Positions 1-8,872 of a DNA stretch of 64,000 nt are shown here, in pieces; position 1 is the stretch's first letter; the number at the start of each line of letters is the position of its first letter. A program made the position numbers and the translations under genes. The notes below the pieces were generated by a model. The model saw only the letters and a program-made list of their open reading frames with translations, did not search any database and was not told where the DNA came from. This DNA is from Pseudomonas maumuensis (GTDB lineage Bacteria > Pseudomonadota > Gammaproteobacteria > Pseudomonadales > Pseudomonadaceae): the NCBI RefSeq assembly GCF_019139675.1, contig NZ_CP077077.1, positions 310,001 through 374,000 on the forward strand. Reading direction: 5' to 3'.

Positions 1-143
1 TGGCCTATGCCATCTGGGGCGGTTTTGGCATCCTTGCCACCGTGGCCATGGGCTGGGCCTTGTTCGGTCAGCGTCTGGCCGGGCGTGGTTGGTTGGGGCT
101 TGCGTTGCTGCTGGTAGGCATGGGCTTGCTCAAACTGGCTTGA
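1..143 (+). CDS. SMR-family multidrug efflux protein, C-terminal part (5' end outside window)
   Basis: The reading frame starting at base 3 runs 46 codons to a TGA at 141-143. The peptide contains [20 protein letters not shown], then FGQRL and a last hydrophobic helix ending in LLKLA. This matches the last third of EmrE/SugE-type small multidrug resistance transporters, where an AYAIW motif opens TM3 and FGQRL joins TM3 to TM4. These proteins are about 105-115 residues with four helices and work as inner-membrane dimers exchanging protons for cationic drugs or quaternary ammonium compounds. Only TM3-TM4 are visible, so the subtype and the drug-binding Glu in TM1 cannot be judged. Confidence 0.8.
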   Translation, partial: AYAIWGGFGILATVAMGWALFGQRLAGRGWLGLALLLVGMGLLKLA

Positions 144-368
144 CAAGTGCGCTGCCAAAGCGCTTGGCAAAATTGCTTATGCACAAGAAGCATTGGCCGC
201 TTGCGCGAAAGGCATGCCGACCGGCTCTACCACCGGTCTTTGCGCAAAGGCCTGTTTTTACTGGCTTTGCGACCCGAGTCGGAATAAGCAAAGCAGCGCA
301 AATAGCCCAAGGATCCAAGATTTGGTGATTTTCATCACAAGCTTGTTCACAGAGTTATCCACAGGCTG

Positions 369-1592
369 TCAACCGCGCTGCGGCGTTGCGTCGCGCTCAG
401 CTAGTACCAGCAGATTGCGAGGCGTCAGCGGGTAATCGCAGAAAACACCGACACGCACCGCGTAACCGTGCTCCTGCAAAAACAGGGCTCGGTCGAGTAC
501 CAGCCACATCTCCAGGGGGCGGCGGAAGAGGTTGCGTACCAGCTCGAGGTTGCGCACATGGGCCAGGCGCCGCTGGCCGGCGGCCTCCAGGGCAGCCCAG
601 TCGGGATGGCCGCAGATCGTCAGTTGCTTGAGTTCAGCCAGGTCGCGGCAATATTGCTCGTAGGATTTAGCCAGCCAGCTGACCGGCAGTGAGGGTGTAG
701 GCAGGTATTCGTCCACACCCCGTTGTTGGCGCTGCAGCAGTTCGAACCCTAGGCGACGGGCCATGGACTGGTCGCGCTGGCGCCGAGTGCGCAGGCTGGA
801 GGTGACCGCCTCGCTCAGCGGCAGGCCCAGGTCTTCCTGGGTCAATGCAAGGGCCGAGGTCTGGGCGGCGCCGGAGATCGGCTGATAGACCTTGCCCTGG
901 ATGCGGTTATAGCAGCAGGGCGCTACTGCGATCTGCCGACACCCTTGCTGACTTGCCAGTTGCAGCAACCGAACATGCAGGTCGCCGCAGGCGTGCAGGG
1001 CGACTGCGCTCTTGTCGCCATCCAGATGCCGGGCGCTGTCCGTGGCCATGACGTCCTGGTGGACATGGGTGGCGGCCAGGTGGTGATGTTCGCTCAGGGC
1101 CTTGCCGGCATCGACCAGTTCGGCGTCGTACTCCAGGCAGGTCAGTTGCTGGCCGGGTTGCAGCAGGCGTCTGCCCAGGTGGCCTTTGCCGGAGCACCAG
1201 TCGAGCCAGTGCCGCGCAGGCTGGTTGAACGCCAGGCGGCGGCTGAAGGCTTCGATCTGCTGCCATTTGCGGCCAGGGACGTTGACGTCGAGACGGTGGC
1301 CGGCGGGGTGCAGTCCGGCATCGGGCAGCTCGCCGACGACGGACAGTGCCTGCGCTTGTGAGGCCAGTTGTGCAAATGGGGCCGGGGCCGCAGGTTGCTC
1401 GGGCGCTTCGGCTTGCTCAAGGGTACGTTGGCGCAGCCATTGGGACAGCTCGGCGTGCTCGTCTTCCCAATCCAGGCGCAAGTGGTTGAACGGGCGCGGG
1501 CGCCACAGCTGCTGGTGCTGGAGCAGGAAACGGTCGAGGGCCTGGAAGCGCTCGAGCAGCTGCTGGTCGTGGAGGTAAGGCGTGGTCGGCAT
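369..1592 (-). CDS. SAM-dependent methyltransferase (Methyltransf_32/GSTCD-like)
   Basis: This is a 407-residue soluble protein. The middle carries a class I methyltransferase core: WLDWCSGKGHLGRRL is the glycine-rich SAM loop (about residues 130-145) and LTCLEYDAELV the acidic end of strand 2. VALHACGDLH and IAVAPCCYNR follow, typical of the family that includes the methyltransferase-like domain of human GSTCD. The N-terminal 100 residues look helical and family-specific. The substrate is unknown, and nothing nearby suggests one. The gene lies convergent to the SMR gene and downstream of the amino acid ABC operon on the same strand with a 59-bp gap. The start is the first ATG of the frame and has no strong ribosome binding site. 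Confidence 0.75.
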   Translation of the reverse strand: MPTTPYLHDQQLLERFQALDRFLLQHQQLWRPRPFNHLRLDWEDEHAELSQWLRQRTLEQAEAPEQPAAPAPFAQLASQAQALSVVGELPDAGLHPAGHRLDVNVPGRKWQQIEAFSRRLAFNQPARHWLDWCSGKGHLGRRLLQPGQQLTCLEYDAELVDAGKALSEHHHLAATHVHQDVMATDSARHLDGDKSAVALHACGDLHVRLLQLASQQGCRQIAVAPCCYNRIQGKVYQPISGAAQTSALALTQEDLGLPLSEAVTSSLRTRRQRDQSMARRLGFELLQRQQRGVDEYLPTPSLPVSWLAKSYEQYCRDLAELKQLTICGHPDWAALEAAGQRRLAHVRNLELVRNLFRRPLEMWLVLDRALFLQEHGYAVRVGVFCDYPLTPRNLLVLAERDATPQRG

Positions 1593-1651
1593 GCAGGCAC
1601 CGCAGCGCTATCGAAAGGGGCCGCCAAGCAGCCCCGATGGTGTTTACAGCC

Positions 1652-2341
1652 TCAACGCCCTTGGCAGGCATCCACGCGCAGCCAGCGCTCCAGCACTTTG
1701 AAGCCCTGCACCAGCACGAACGAGATCACCAGGTAGAACACCCCGGCGGCAAAGAAGATCTCCACCGGCAGATAGGTGCGGGCAATGATGGTCCGCGCCA
1801 TGCCGGTCAGTTCCAGCAAGGTGACGGTACTGGCCAGGGCGCTGGCCTTGAGCATCAGGATCACTTCGTTGCTGTACGCCGGCAGGCCGATGCGCGCAGC
1901 ACGTGGCAGCATGATGTACAACAGCGTCTTGCCCCGCGACATGCCCAGTGCCCGGGCCGCTTCGATCTCGCCCTTGGGGATCGCCTGCAAAGCACCGCGC
2001 AGGATCTCGGCGATGTAGGCGGCGGTGTGCAGGGTCATGGTCAGCACCGTGCACCAGAACGGATCGCGCAGGTAAGGCCACAGCGAGCTGTTGCGTACCA
2101 GGTCGAACTGGGCCAGGCCGTAGTACACCAGGAACAGCTGCACCAGCAGCGGCGTGCCGCGGAAGAAGAAGATGTAACCGAAGGGCAGGGCGCGCACATA
2201 CCAGTGTCGCGACGAGCGCGCCACGCCCAGTGGAATGGCCAGGATCAGGCCGGCGATGACGGCGATGGCCACCAGTTCCAGGGTCAGGGTGGCACCCTGG
2301 GCCAGGCGTGGCAGCCACTTGATGATGACTTCCCAGTTCAT
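1652..2341 (-). CDS. Basic amino acid ABC transporter permease, HisM type
   Basis: This is a 229-residue inner-membrane permease of the polar amino acid (HAAT) family. Hydrophobic segments are spread along the chain. The coupling-helix (EAA) region reads EIEAARALGMSRGKTLLYIM followed by LPRAAR, and FFFRGTPLLVQL is the family N-terminal motif. The length and the YIAEILRGALQAIPKGEIEAA stretch match HisM-like subunits of histidine/arginine/lysine/ornithine importers. The ATG directly follows the TAA of the HisQ-type gene, so the two are translationally coupled. It is the last gene of a minus-strand operon ordered ATPase, binding protein, HisQ-type, HisM-type. The precise substrate cannot be read from sequence. 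Confidence 0.85.
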   Translation of the reverse strand: MNWEVIIKWLPRLAQGATLTLELVAIAVIAGLILAIPLGVARSSRHWYVRALPFGYIFFFRGTPLLVQLFLVYYGLAQFDLVRNSSLWPYLRDPFWCTVLTMTLHTAAYIAEILRGALQAIPKGEIEAARALGMSRGKTLLYIMLPRAARIGLPAYSNEVILMLKASALASTVTLLELTGMARTIIARTYLPVEIFFAAGVFYLVISFVLVQGFKVLERWLRVDACQGR

Positions 2342-3034
2342 TTATTCGGCCCTCATGAAGCCGCGAGCGGCGCGCTTTTCCAGGAAGTGCATGCCGGTCA
2401 TGGCAATCACGGTCAGGCCCAGGTAGATGCAGGCGGCCACGGCGTAGAAGGTGAACGGTTCCTTGGTGACGGTCACGCCGATCTGCGCGTGGCGCATGAT
2501 CTCTTCCAGGCCGATCACCGACACCAGCGCAGTGTCCTTCATCAGGATCATGAACAGGTTGCCCAGGCCCGGCAGGGCGATGCGCCACATCTGCGGCAGG
2601 ATGATCCGCGACAGGATGCGACCCTTGGACAGGCCCAGGGCCAGGCCCGCTTCACGATGCCCCTTGGGGATGGCCAGGATCGCGCCGCGGAATACTTCCG
2701 TGGCGTAGGCGCCGAAGCACAGGCCAAGGGCGATCACGCCGGCGGTGAAGGCACTGAGCTCCAGGCCAGGCATGTTCAGCAGTTCGCCAAGGCTGTTCAT
2801 CAGCCCGACGGTGCCAAAGTAGATGAGCAGCACCCAGAGCAGTTCGGGTACGCCGCGCACCAACGTCGAATAAGTACCACCAAGCCATTGCAGCGGCTTG
2901 ATCGGTGAGGTCTTGGCCAGGGCGCCAAGCAGGCCCAGGACCAGCCCCAGCAGCAAGGCGCAGAGCGCCAGTTTTACGGTCATCAGGGTACCGGCCATCA
3001 TGGCCGGGCCGAATCCGTGCAGGTCGATATTCAT
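2342..3034 (-). CDS. Basic amino acid ABC transporter permease, HisQ type
   Basis: This 230-residue permease partners the HisM-type subunit immediately downstream. It has the HAAT N-terminal motif VRGVPELLWVLLIYFG and the coupling region KGHREAGLALGLSKGRIL with IILPQMWR. About five membrane segments are visible. HisQ/HisM heterodimers form the translocation pore for the ATPase and the periplasmic receptor encoded upstream. A perfect stem-loop separates it from the binding-protein gene. That is a common arrangement for making much more receptor than permease. The start codon has only a weak upstream ribosome binding site, consistent with low expression. Confidence 0.85.
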   Translation of the reverse strand: MNIDLHGFGPAMMAGTLMTVKLALCALLLGLVLGLLGALAKTSPIKPLQWLGGTYSTLVRGVPELLWVLLIYFGTVGLMNSLGELLNMPGLELSAFTAGVIALGLCFGAYATEVFRGAILAIPKGHREAGLALGLSKGRILSRIILPQMWRIALPGLGNLFMILMKDTALVSVIGLEEIMRHAQIGVTVTKEPFTFYAVAACIYLGLTVIAMTGMHFLEKRAARGFMRAE

Positions 3035-3052
3035 GGGTAATTTTGTTCAAGG

Positions 3053-3083
3053 GACAGGCATCGCCAGGGCGGCGATGCCTGTC
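3053..3083 (-). other. Intercistronic stem-loop between binding-protein and permease genes
   Basis: This is a perfect 13-bp inverted repeat, GACAGGCATCGCC and GGCGATGCCTGTC, separated by a 5-base loop. It sits in the 57-bp gap between the receptor gene and the hisQ-type gene, without a following T-run. By analogy with the hisJ-hisQ gap of enterics it probably protects the upstream mRNA 3' end or attenuates transcription, so that receptor exceeds permease. The function is inferred. Confidence 0.7.
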
Positions 3084-3091
3084 GGGGCGAA

Positions 3092-3853
3092 TCAATAGAT
3101 GCTGAACGGGAAGTACTTGTCGTTGATCTTCTTGTAGGTACCGTCGGCGACGATTTCCTTCAGTGCGGCATTGAGCTTGTTACGCAGCTCGTTGTCGCCT
3201 TTGCGTACTGCGATGCCGACCTTGTCGCTTTCGTTGACCGGTTCGCCCTTGAACTCGTAGTTCTTGCCGGCTTCGGACTTCAACCAGTCGTAGTTGGCGT
3301 ACTTGTCGGCAAGGATGGCGTCGACGCGGCCGGAGGTCAGGTCCAGGTAGGCGTTTTCCTGGCCGTCATACAGATTGACCTTGAATTTGCCGTCCATACC
3401 GCCGTGATCGTCCAGCCAGGTAGCAGCCTGGGTGGCGCGCTGGGTGCCAATGGTCTTGCCTTCGAGCGATTTGTCGTCAGTCTTGAAGTCGACGTTCTTC
3501 GGCGCGATGAACTGCTGCTTGTTCGAATAGTACGGGTCGGTGAAGTCCACGGCCTGCTTGCGCTCGTCGGTGATCGACAGCGAGGAGACGATGAAGTCGA
3601 ACTTCTTGGCGTTCAGGGCGGGAATGATGCCGTCCCAGTCGGAGGTGACCACTTCGCATTCGACCTTCATCTTGGCGCACAGGGCGTCACCGATGTCCTT
3701 GTCGAAGCCGACGACCTGGCCGCTGGCATCCTTGTTGTTGAACGGTGGGTAGGCAGCTTCGATACCCATGCGCAGTTTTTCCGCGGCCATGGCGTTGGCC
3801 GACATCACCAGCGTGGCAGCAGCTGCCAGGAGGAACTTCTTGTAGGTCTGCAT
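3092..3853 (-). CDS. Periplasmic lysine/arginine/ornithine/histidine-binding protein
   Basis: This is a 253-residue preprotein. MQTYKKFLLAAAATLVMSAN then AMA-A is a Sec signal peptide, giving a mature protein beginning AEKLRMG. The mature part follows the HisJ/ArgT pattern. AAYPPFNNKDASG-VVGFD covers the ligand pocket, SSLSITDERKQAVDFTDPYY is the hallmark segment, and DGTYKKINDKYFPF closes the C-terminus. An in-frame ATG upstream would add 14 residues before the signal peptide. I chose 3853 because GGAG lies at proper spacing and the signal peptide then starts correctly. It follows the ATPase gene by 11 bp. The likely ligands are basic amino acids, and specificity within that group is open. 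Confidence 0.85.
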   Translation of the reverse strand: MQTYKKFLLAAAATLVMSANAMAAEKLRMGIEAAYPPFNNKDASGQVVGFDKDIGDALCAKMKVECEVVTSDWDGIIPALNAKKFDFIVSSLSITDERKQAVDFTDPYYSNKQQFIAPKNVDFKTDDKSLEGKTIGTQRATQAATWLDDHGGMDGKFKVNLYDGQENAYLDLTSGRVDAILADKYANYDWLKSEAGKNYEFKGEPVNESDKVGIAVRKGDNELRNKLNAALKEIVADGTYKKINDKYFPFSIY

Positions 3854-3864
3854 GTATTGCTCCG

Positions 3865-4638
3865 TTAGCGGTGGCTGGACATGAATTGCTTGCAACGCGC
3901 CGAGGTCGGGTTCTCGAAGACCTGCTGCGGCGATCCTTGCTCTTCGACCAGGCCCTGGTGCAGGAAGACCACTTCACTGGACACCTGGCGGGCAAAGTTC
4001 ATCTCGTGCGTCACCAGCAGCATGGTACGGCCTTCTTCGGCCAGGGCGCGGATGACGTTAAGCACTTCCTGAACCATTTCCGGATCGAGCGCCGAGGTTG
4101 GCTCGTCGAACAGGATGACCTTGGGTTTCATGGCCAGGGTACGGGCGATGGCGGCACGTTGTTGCTGGCCGCCGGAAAGCTGGGCAGGGTAGCTGTGGCG
4201 CTTGTCGAAGATGCCGACCTTGTTCAGCAGCGCCTCGGCATGCTCGATGGCCTCGGCCTTGCTCTGGCCAAGCACGCGGCGCGGCGCCTCGATGATGTTG
4301 TCGAGGATCGACATGTGCGGCCACAGGTTGAAATTCTGGAAGACAAAGCCGATCTCGCTGCGCAGGCGGTTGATCTGGCGATTGTCGGCGGCGATCAGGT
4401 CGCCGTTTTTCTGCGCCTTGAGCTTGAGGGCTTCACCGGCGACCAGGATCTCGCCCTGGTGCGGGTTCTCCAGCAGGTTGATGCAGCGCAGCAGGGTGGA
4501 CTTGCCAGAGCCGGACGAGCCGAGGATGGAGATCACGTCACCGTCGCGCGCGGTCAGCGAAATGCCCTTGAGAATTTCCTGCTCGCCATAGCGTTTGTGC
4601 AGGTTGCGGATTTCCAGCGCGGGCGTGGCCTGGGCCAT
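3865..4638 (-). CDS. Amino acid ABC transporter ATPase, HisP/ArtP type
   Basis: This is a 257-residue ATPase. The Walker A motif GSSGSGKST is at residues 40-48, the signature LSGGQQQR starts at 154, Walker B VILFDE is at 174-179, and the switch His is H211 in VTHEMNF. It has the 15-20 residue insertion between strands that is typical of HisP-like proteins ([20 protein letters not shown] region). It is the first gene of the operon, with a GAGGA ribosome binding site before the ATG. It energises the HisQ/HisM-type permease with the LAO-like receptor encoded downstream. Placing the ATPase first and the permeases last is a recurring pseudomonad arrangement. Confidence 0.88.
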   Translation of the reverse strand: MAQATPALEIRNLHKRYGEQEILKGISLTARDGDVISILGSSGSGKSTLLRCINLLENPHQGEILVAGEALKLKAQKNGDLIAADNRQINRLRSEIGFVFQNFNLWPHMSILDNIIEAPRRVLGQSKAEAIEHAEALLNKVGIFDKRHSYPAQLSGGQQQRAAIARTLAMKPKVILFDEPTSALDPEMVQEVLNVIRALAEEGRTMLLVTHEMNFARQVSSEVVFLHQGLVEEQGSPQQVFENPTSARCKQFMSSHR

Positions 4639-5244
4639 TTGCGGTCCTCATGTGTTCGGGTGCGTTCCCAGCTGTTGGCGGCCTTCCTGGCGAGCGCCAC
4701 GCTAGCATAGCGGCGCAACGGCGGCCAACCGGGTCGCGGGGTGCTCGGGTCGCTGGTGGGACAGTTTGTCGCATCGCTGCAGTGGACTGTCGCCAGGATG
4801 TCCGCAATAGCGTTTTGCCCAGCACCGGAGCCTTGATGAAAAAAGGCGCGATGGTGCCAGCTTTGGCCCGGTCTGGGAAGCCGTTTTTGGCCGGGTGGCA
4901 CTGTATCGCGGAGTTGGCAGGGGTCGGGTTGCGCCTGTTGGTTGCGCTTTCGGGTGTGCCAGTTTCGTGCGCTGGTGTTACCGAGGGGCACTTTCTGTGC
5001 GTTTGTAAGTGAGTATTTCCGTAATCCAGACTTGGCATGGGGTTTTGACGACCTTTCGGTCAAAGCTTGGCACAATGCCCTGCAAGCCGCGTCATTATTG
5101 GTGGCAGAAACATTTCAGACGAAAGTTATTCTCAGGTGGCCCGCTTATTGCCCTCTGGAAACCACTGAATGCGGCGACGCCTTTTCACACCCCGGCGCGC
5201 TGGCCAGTCATTCGTGTAGTCCACCTCCTTACAAAGGTAGTTTT
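4639..5244. other. Non-coding divergent promoter region between the ABC operon and the permease gene
   Basis: About 600 bp lie between two divergently transcribed transporter genes. I see no open frame with a good start, no RNA gene and no IS end. It must hold the promoters of both units. A sequence close to a sigma-54 site lies at 5068-5083, but its spacing is one base too long (see rejected items). The last 30 bp contain AAAGGTAG, a reasonable ribosome binding site for the permease. Confidence 0.5.
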
Positions 5245-6630
5245 ATGAGCGGTAACAATTCCAATGACCTCGCTCAGGGGCTCAAGCAACGGCATGTGAC
5301 CATGCTGTCCATCGCCGGCGTGATCGGTGCCGGGCTGTTCGTCGGCTCCGGCCATGCCATCGCCGCCGCCGGCCCCGCCGTGCTGCTGGCCTACGCCGCG
5401 GCCGGTACCCTGGTCGTGCTGGTGATGCGCATGCTCGGCGAAATGGCCGTCGCCTCGCCTGACACTGGTTCCTTCTCCACCTACGCCGACCGCGCCATCG
5501 GGCGCTGGGCCGGTTTCACCATCGGCTGGCTGTACTGGTGGTTCTGGGTGCTGGTGATTCCGCTGGAGGCCAACGCTGCCGCCGCCATCCTGCATGCCTG
5601 GTTCCCGTCGGTGGACCTGTGGGCGTTCTCGTTGATCATTACCCTGGCGCTGACCATCACCAACCTGTTCAGCGTGAAGAACTATGGTGAGTTCGAGTTC
5701 TGGTTCGCCCTGCTCAAGGTGCTGGCGATCATCGGCTTCATCGTCGTCGGTTGCGCGGCCATGTTCGGCATGGTGCCGAGCAGCCAGATCAGCGGCGTCA
5801 GCCACCTGTTCGACACCCAGGGCTTCATGCCCAATGGCCTGGGCGCCGTGCTGGCCGCCATGCTGACCACCATGTTCTCGTTCATGGGGACCGAGATCGT
5901 CACCATCGCCGCCGCCGAGTCGAAGGATCCGGGCAAGCAGATCAGCCGCGCCACCAACTCGGTGATCTGGCGTATCTGCCTGTTCTATCTGGTATCGATC
6001 TTCCTGGTCGTGGCCATGGTGCCTTGGAACGATCCGGCCCTGGCCGAGAAAGGTTCCTACCAGACCGTCCTCAGCCTGATCGGCGTACCTAACGCCAAGC
6101 TGATCGTCGACATCGTCGTGCTGATCGCCGTGACCAGCTGCCTGAACTCGGCGCTGTACACCTCTTCGCGCATGCTCTTCTCCCTGAGCAAGCGTGGCGA
6201 CGCTCCGGCGGTTGCCCAGCGCACCACCAAGGCCGGCACCCCGCACTGGGCCGTGCTGCTGTCCACTGCCGCAGCCTTCTTGTGCGTGTTCGCCAACTTC
6301 CTGGCCCCGGCCGCGGTGTTCGAGTTCCTGCTGGCCAGCTCCGGCGCCATCGCCCTGCTGGTTTACCTGGTGATTGCCGTGTCGCAACTGCGCATGCGTG
6401 CCCAGCGTGAAGCCAGCGGTGAGAAGATCTCGTTCAAGATGTGGCTGTTCCCGGGCCTGACCTGGGCGACCATCGCCTTCATCGTCGCCATTCTGGTGGT
6501 GATGGCGCTGCGCGAGGATCACCGTGCCGAGATCATCGCCACTGCGATCCTGAGCATTGGTGTGGTGGCAGCTGGTCTGCTGGTGCATCGCAAGCGTGGC
6601 GCTGCTGCGCGTGTGGCGCTGGATAGCTGA
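5245..6630 (+). CDS. gabP: APC-family amino acid permease, probable GABA permease
   Basis: This is a 461-residue, 12-helix APC-superfamily transporter. GLKQRHVTMLSIAGVIGAGL and FVGSG at the N-terminus are the diagnostic TM1 motif of the AAT subfamily. The segment VASPDTGSFSTYADRAIG and the TM6 MGTEIVTIAAAESKDPGKQI stretch resemble E. coli GabP, with which the overall length (about 466) agrees. It imports 4-aminobutyrate or a related amino acid with protons across the inner membrane. The frame is open further upstream, but the ATG at 5245 has AAAGG at good spacing and begins the conserved protein. A strong terminator follows 16 bp after the stop. Phenylalanine, lysine or other AAT substrates cannot be excluded. 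Confidence 0.75.
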   Translation: MSGNNSNDLAQGLKQRHVTMLSIAGVIGAGLFVGSGHAIAAAGPAVLLAYAAAGTLVVLVMRMLGEMAVASPDTGSFSTYADRAIGRWAGFTIGWLYWWFWVLVIPLEANAAAAILHAWFPSVDLWAFSLIITLALTITNLFSVKNYGEFEFWFALLKVLAIIGFIVVGCAAMFGMVPSSQISGVSHLFDTQGFMPNGLGAVLAAMLTTMFSFMGTEIVTIAAAESKDPGKQISRATNSVIWRICLFYLVSIFLVVAMVPWNDPALAEKGSYQTVLSLIGVPNAKLIVDIVVLIAVTSCLNSALYTSSRMLFSLSKRGDAPAVAQRTTKAGTPHWAVLLSTAAAFLCVFANFLAPAAVFEFLLASSGAIALLVYLVIAVSQLRMRAQREASGEKISFKMWLFPGLTWATIAFIVAILVVMALREDHRAEIIATAILSIGVVAAGLLVHRKRGAAARVALDS

Positions 6631-6645
6631 TCCACAAGTGAAATG

Positions 6646-6682
6646 AAAAGGCCGCGTCCTGTGAAGGGCGCGGCCTTTTTTG
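6646..6682 (+). terminator. Intrinsic terminator of the gabP-like gene
   Basis: AAAAGGCCGCG and CGCGGCCTTTTTT form a GC-rich stem with a run of six T. It lies just after the permease stop and also faces the convergent small gene. Confidence 0.85.
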
Positions 6683-6704
6683 TCTGCACGGGGTGCGGTT
6701 CGAC

Positions 6705-7148
6705 TCAGCCGAACTGCTTCTGCTGTTGTTGCTGCTTGGCCACGACCTCCGAGGCGGTGACATAGGCGTCCTGGAACTCGTCGCTCTCCAGCCAGGCCAT
6801 GGTCGCGTCCTCGTCGGTGCCGTCCAGCCATTTGCGGTAGGCGGTGAACACCATGACGATGTAGTCGGTGGCGTGCTCTTCCTTGTGGCCCTTGAGCACC
6901 AGTGCCAGCAGTGGGTCGACCAGGAACACCGAGATCATCGGCACCAGGCCGTTTTGCTGGGATTCCTTCATCTTTTCGAACAGGCTGTTGTAGCTGCCCG
7001 ATTCCATGGCCTTGTTGAACACCTGCTCGACACTGGCACTGTCGCCAGCGCTGGCCTTGACCGCCTGGCCGCTGCGCACCATGCGGTTCTGCTTGGCCTT
7101 GGTGGCGGCGCGCTTGGCGCGTTTCTGTTGCTTGGTGTTGGTGGCCAT
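6705..7148 (-). CDS. Conserved hypothetical protein with basic N-terminus
   Basis: This is a 147-residue protein. The first 35 residues are very rich in Lys, Arg, Ala and Gln (TKQQKRAKRAATKAKQNR), as in a disordered nucleic-acid-binding tail. The rest is amphipathic, with a short polyglutamine run (KQQQQQKQFG) at the end. No catalytic motif or transmembrane helix is visible. It is chosen to start at 7148, where AAGGAT precedes the ATG; 28 more codons are open upstream but have no ribosome binding site. It stands between the gabP terminator and ppk2, on the ppk2 strand. I recognise it only as a conserved Pseudomonas protein of unknown function. Confidence 0.6.
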   Translation of the reverse strand: MATNTKQQKRAKRAATKAKQNRMVRSGQAVKASAGDSASVEQVFNKAMESGSYNSLFEKMKESQQNGLVPMISVFLVDPLLALVLKGHKEEHATDYIVMVFTAYRKWLDGTDEDATMAWLESDEFQDAYVTASEVVAKQQQQQKQFG

Positions 7149-7237
7149 GGGTGGATCCTTGGGCTGACTGGTAAAGGCGCGTATTGAAGCGTAGTTGCGC
7201 GAGAAACCCAAGAGGCCGCCCAGCGGCCCCAAAGTGT

Positions 7238-8248
7238 TCAGCTCACCAGCGCCACCGGCTCATCCTCTTCGAACCCCCGCGACGCCCGCCCGACCAGCAG
7301 CGGATCCGGCGCATGCGCCACGCTGTGGTCCTTGTCTGGATAATCCAGCGAGTGCAGGAAGTGACGAATGCAATTGATCCGCGCGCGTTTCTTGTCGTCC
7401 GACTTGATCACCGTCCATGGCGCATCGGCCGTGTCGGTATGGAAGAACATCGCTTCCTTGGCAGCGGTGTAGTCCTCCCACTTGTCCAGCGACTTGATGT
7501 CGATGGGCGAGAGTTTCCAGTGCTTGAGCGGGTCGTCGCGGCGGGAGATGAAGCGGCGCAACTGTTCTTCGCGGTTCACCGAGAACCAGAACTTGAACAA
7601 CAGGAGGCCGCTGTTGCACAGCATGCGTTCGAGGTCTGGTGCCTGGCGCATGAACTCCAGGTATTGCAGCGGCGAGCAGAAGTCCATCACCTTCTCGACC
7701 CCGGCGCGGTTGTACCAGGAGCGGTCGAAGAACACCATTTCACCGGCGGTGGGCAGGTGCTGCACATAACGCTGGAAGTACCACTGGCCCTTTTCCTGCT
7801 CCGAAGGTTTCTCCAGCGCCACGATTCGGGCGCCACGCGGGTTCAGGTGCTCCATGAAGCGCTTGATGGTGCCACCCTTGCCGGCAGCATCACGGCCCTC
7901 GAACAGTACGACGATGCGCTGGCCGGTTTCCTTCACCCAGTTCTGTACCTTGAGCAGCTCGATTTGCAGGTCGTGCTTGGCCTTCTCGTAGTCCTGGCGG
8001 CGCATGCGCGTGCGGTAGGGGTAGCTGGCCGGCAGGCGCGCCGAGGTGCTGTCCTCGCTGCTGCCTTTGCGGGCGTTGGCCACTTCCAGGGCGGCGGGTT
8101 GCTGGCTGACTTGGGTGATGGTCTCTGGCGCGGCGGCGCTGGCGGCAGGCTTGCGCTGGCGTGGGCGTCGGGTGCGGGGGGCAGGCTTGGCGCTATCGCC
8201 AGTCTCGGAAGTTGGAGGCAGGAGGATGGGGGTGGATTCTTCGCTCAT
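7238..8248 (-). CDS. ppk2: Polyphosphate kinase 2 (PPK2 family)
   Basis: This 336-residue protein transfers phosphate between polyphosphate and nucleoside diphosphates or monophosphates. The PPK2 core begins near residue 75 with YPYRTRMRRQDYE. The phosphate-binding loop is GRDAAGKGGT (118-127), and the Walker B/lid region MVFFDRSWYNR is at 171-181. A lid segment rich in Arg/Lys (FISRRDDPLKHWKLS) follows. The first 70 residues are low-complexity, Pro/Ala/Arg-rich and probably disordered. I start at 8248 because AAGGACCTCC precedes that ATG; an in-frame ATG 39 bp upstream lacks a site. The one-domain architecture suggests class I (NDP-phosphorylating), but class cannot be fixed by eye. Confidence 0.88.
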   Translation of the reverse strand: MSEESTPILLPPTSETGDSAKPAPRTRRPRQRKPAASAAAPETITQVSQQPAALEVANARKGSSEDSTSARLPASYPYRTRMRRQDYEKAKHDLQIELLKVQNWVKETGQRIVVLFEGRDAAGKGGTIKRFMEHLNPRGARIVALEKPSEQEKGQWYFQRYVQHLPTAGEMVFFDRSWYNRAGVEKVMDFCSPLQYLEFMRQAPDLERMLCNSGLLLFKFWFSVNREEQLRRFISRRDDPLKHWKLSPIDIKSLDKWEDYTAAKEAMFFHTDTADAPWTVIKSDDKKRARINCIRHFLHSLDYPDKDHSVAHAPDPLLVGRASRGFEEDEPVALVS

Positions 8249-8364
8249 GGAGGTCCTTGCGGGGTCGTTCGAATGTCCACCTTCCATCCTATGGACGTAT
8301 GGCGAGTGGCTTTTTGATATCGATCAACCGGGCATTAAGGAGCTAAAGGAAAAATCGCAGGCAA

Positions 8365-8390
8365 CAAAAAACCCGCACTAGGCGGGTTTC
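8365..8390 (-). terminator. Intrinsic terminator downstream of tRNA-Phe
   Basis: Read on the minus strand, AAACCCGCC, a short loop and GCGGGTTTTTTG form a compact stem followed by six T. It is placed 44 bp after the tRNA 3' end. Confidence 0.8.
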
Positions 8391-8433
8391 TTGTGTCGCT
8401 TCGGGTAACTTTGCAACCACCAGAAGCTGAAGG

Positions 8434-8509
8434 TGGTGCCCAGAGACGGAGTCGAACCGCCGACACGAGGATTTTCAATCCTCTGCTCTACCGACTGAGC
8501 TATCTGGGC
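8434..8509 (-). tRNA. tRNA-Phe (anticodon GAA)
   Basis: 76 nt on the minus strand fold as a cloverleaf: acceptor GCCCAGA/TCUGGGC, D stem GCUC/GAGC, anticodon stem GAGGA/UCCUC with loop UUGAAAA, and T stem GGCGG/CCGUC with loop UUCGACU. The 3' CCA is encoded. The anticodon GAA reads Phe codons. No integrase gene or attachment-site duplication is seen beside it. Confidence 0.97.
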
Positions 8510-8599
8510 GACGAGGTGCATTAAATAGATTTCCGAACCGATCGTCAACGACTTTTTTGAAAAAATTTAAATTAATTCCGTCGCTTACGTTTTCCAGGG

Positions 8600-8872
8600 T
8601 CAATTCGAGGGTGGCACGTAGCCTTCGGCCTGGGCGTAGTCCTCGCCGGCGAAGAACTTGTCCATCTCGGCCTGGATGAACTTGCGGTCCTCGGCATTCA
8701 TCATGTTCAGGCGCTTCTCGTTGATCAGCATGGTCTGGTGGTCCTGCCACTCCTTCCAGGCCTTCTGCGAGATGTGCTCGAAGATGTCCTGGCCCTTGGC
8801 GCCCGGATAGGGTGGGCGGTCGAGGCCTGGGAGTTCTTCGTTGTACTTGCGGCACTTCACGGTGCGGGTCAT
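8600..8872 (-). CDS. yggX: Fe(2+)-trafficking protein YggX
   Basis: This is a 90-residue protein that starts [20 protein letters not shown], the family signature with its single conserved Cys at position 7. It continues with [19 protein letters not shown] and ends in the expected short acidic tail. YggX proteins protect and supply iron for Fe-S clusters and raise resistance to oxidative damage. The ATG overlaps the mutY stop by 4 bp. The pairing makes sense because MutY carries a 4Fe-4S cluster, and the same pair is conserved in enterics. Confidence 0.93.
   Translation of the reverse strand: MTRTVKCRKYNEELPGLDRPPYPGAKGQDIFEHISQKAWKEWQDHQTMLINEKRLNMMNAEDRKFIQAEMDKFFAGEDYAQAEGYVPPSN

Noticed and set aside
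4836..5012. Short open frame in the ABC/gabP intergenic region
   Set aside because: No ribosome binding site and no recognisable protein features; it is in a region expected to be promoter.
5068..5083. Sigma-54-like promoter (TGGCAC...CTGC) before the gabP-like gene
   Set aside because: The distance between the GG and GC elements is one base longer than the strict sigma-54 spacing, and TTGC is replaced by CTGC.
8434..8509. tRNA-Phe as an integration site of a genomic island
   Set aside because: No integrase, no duplicated tRNA 3' end and housekeeping genes on both sides.
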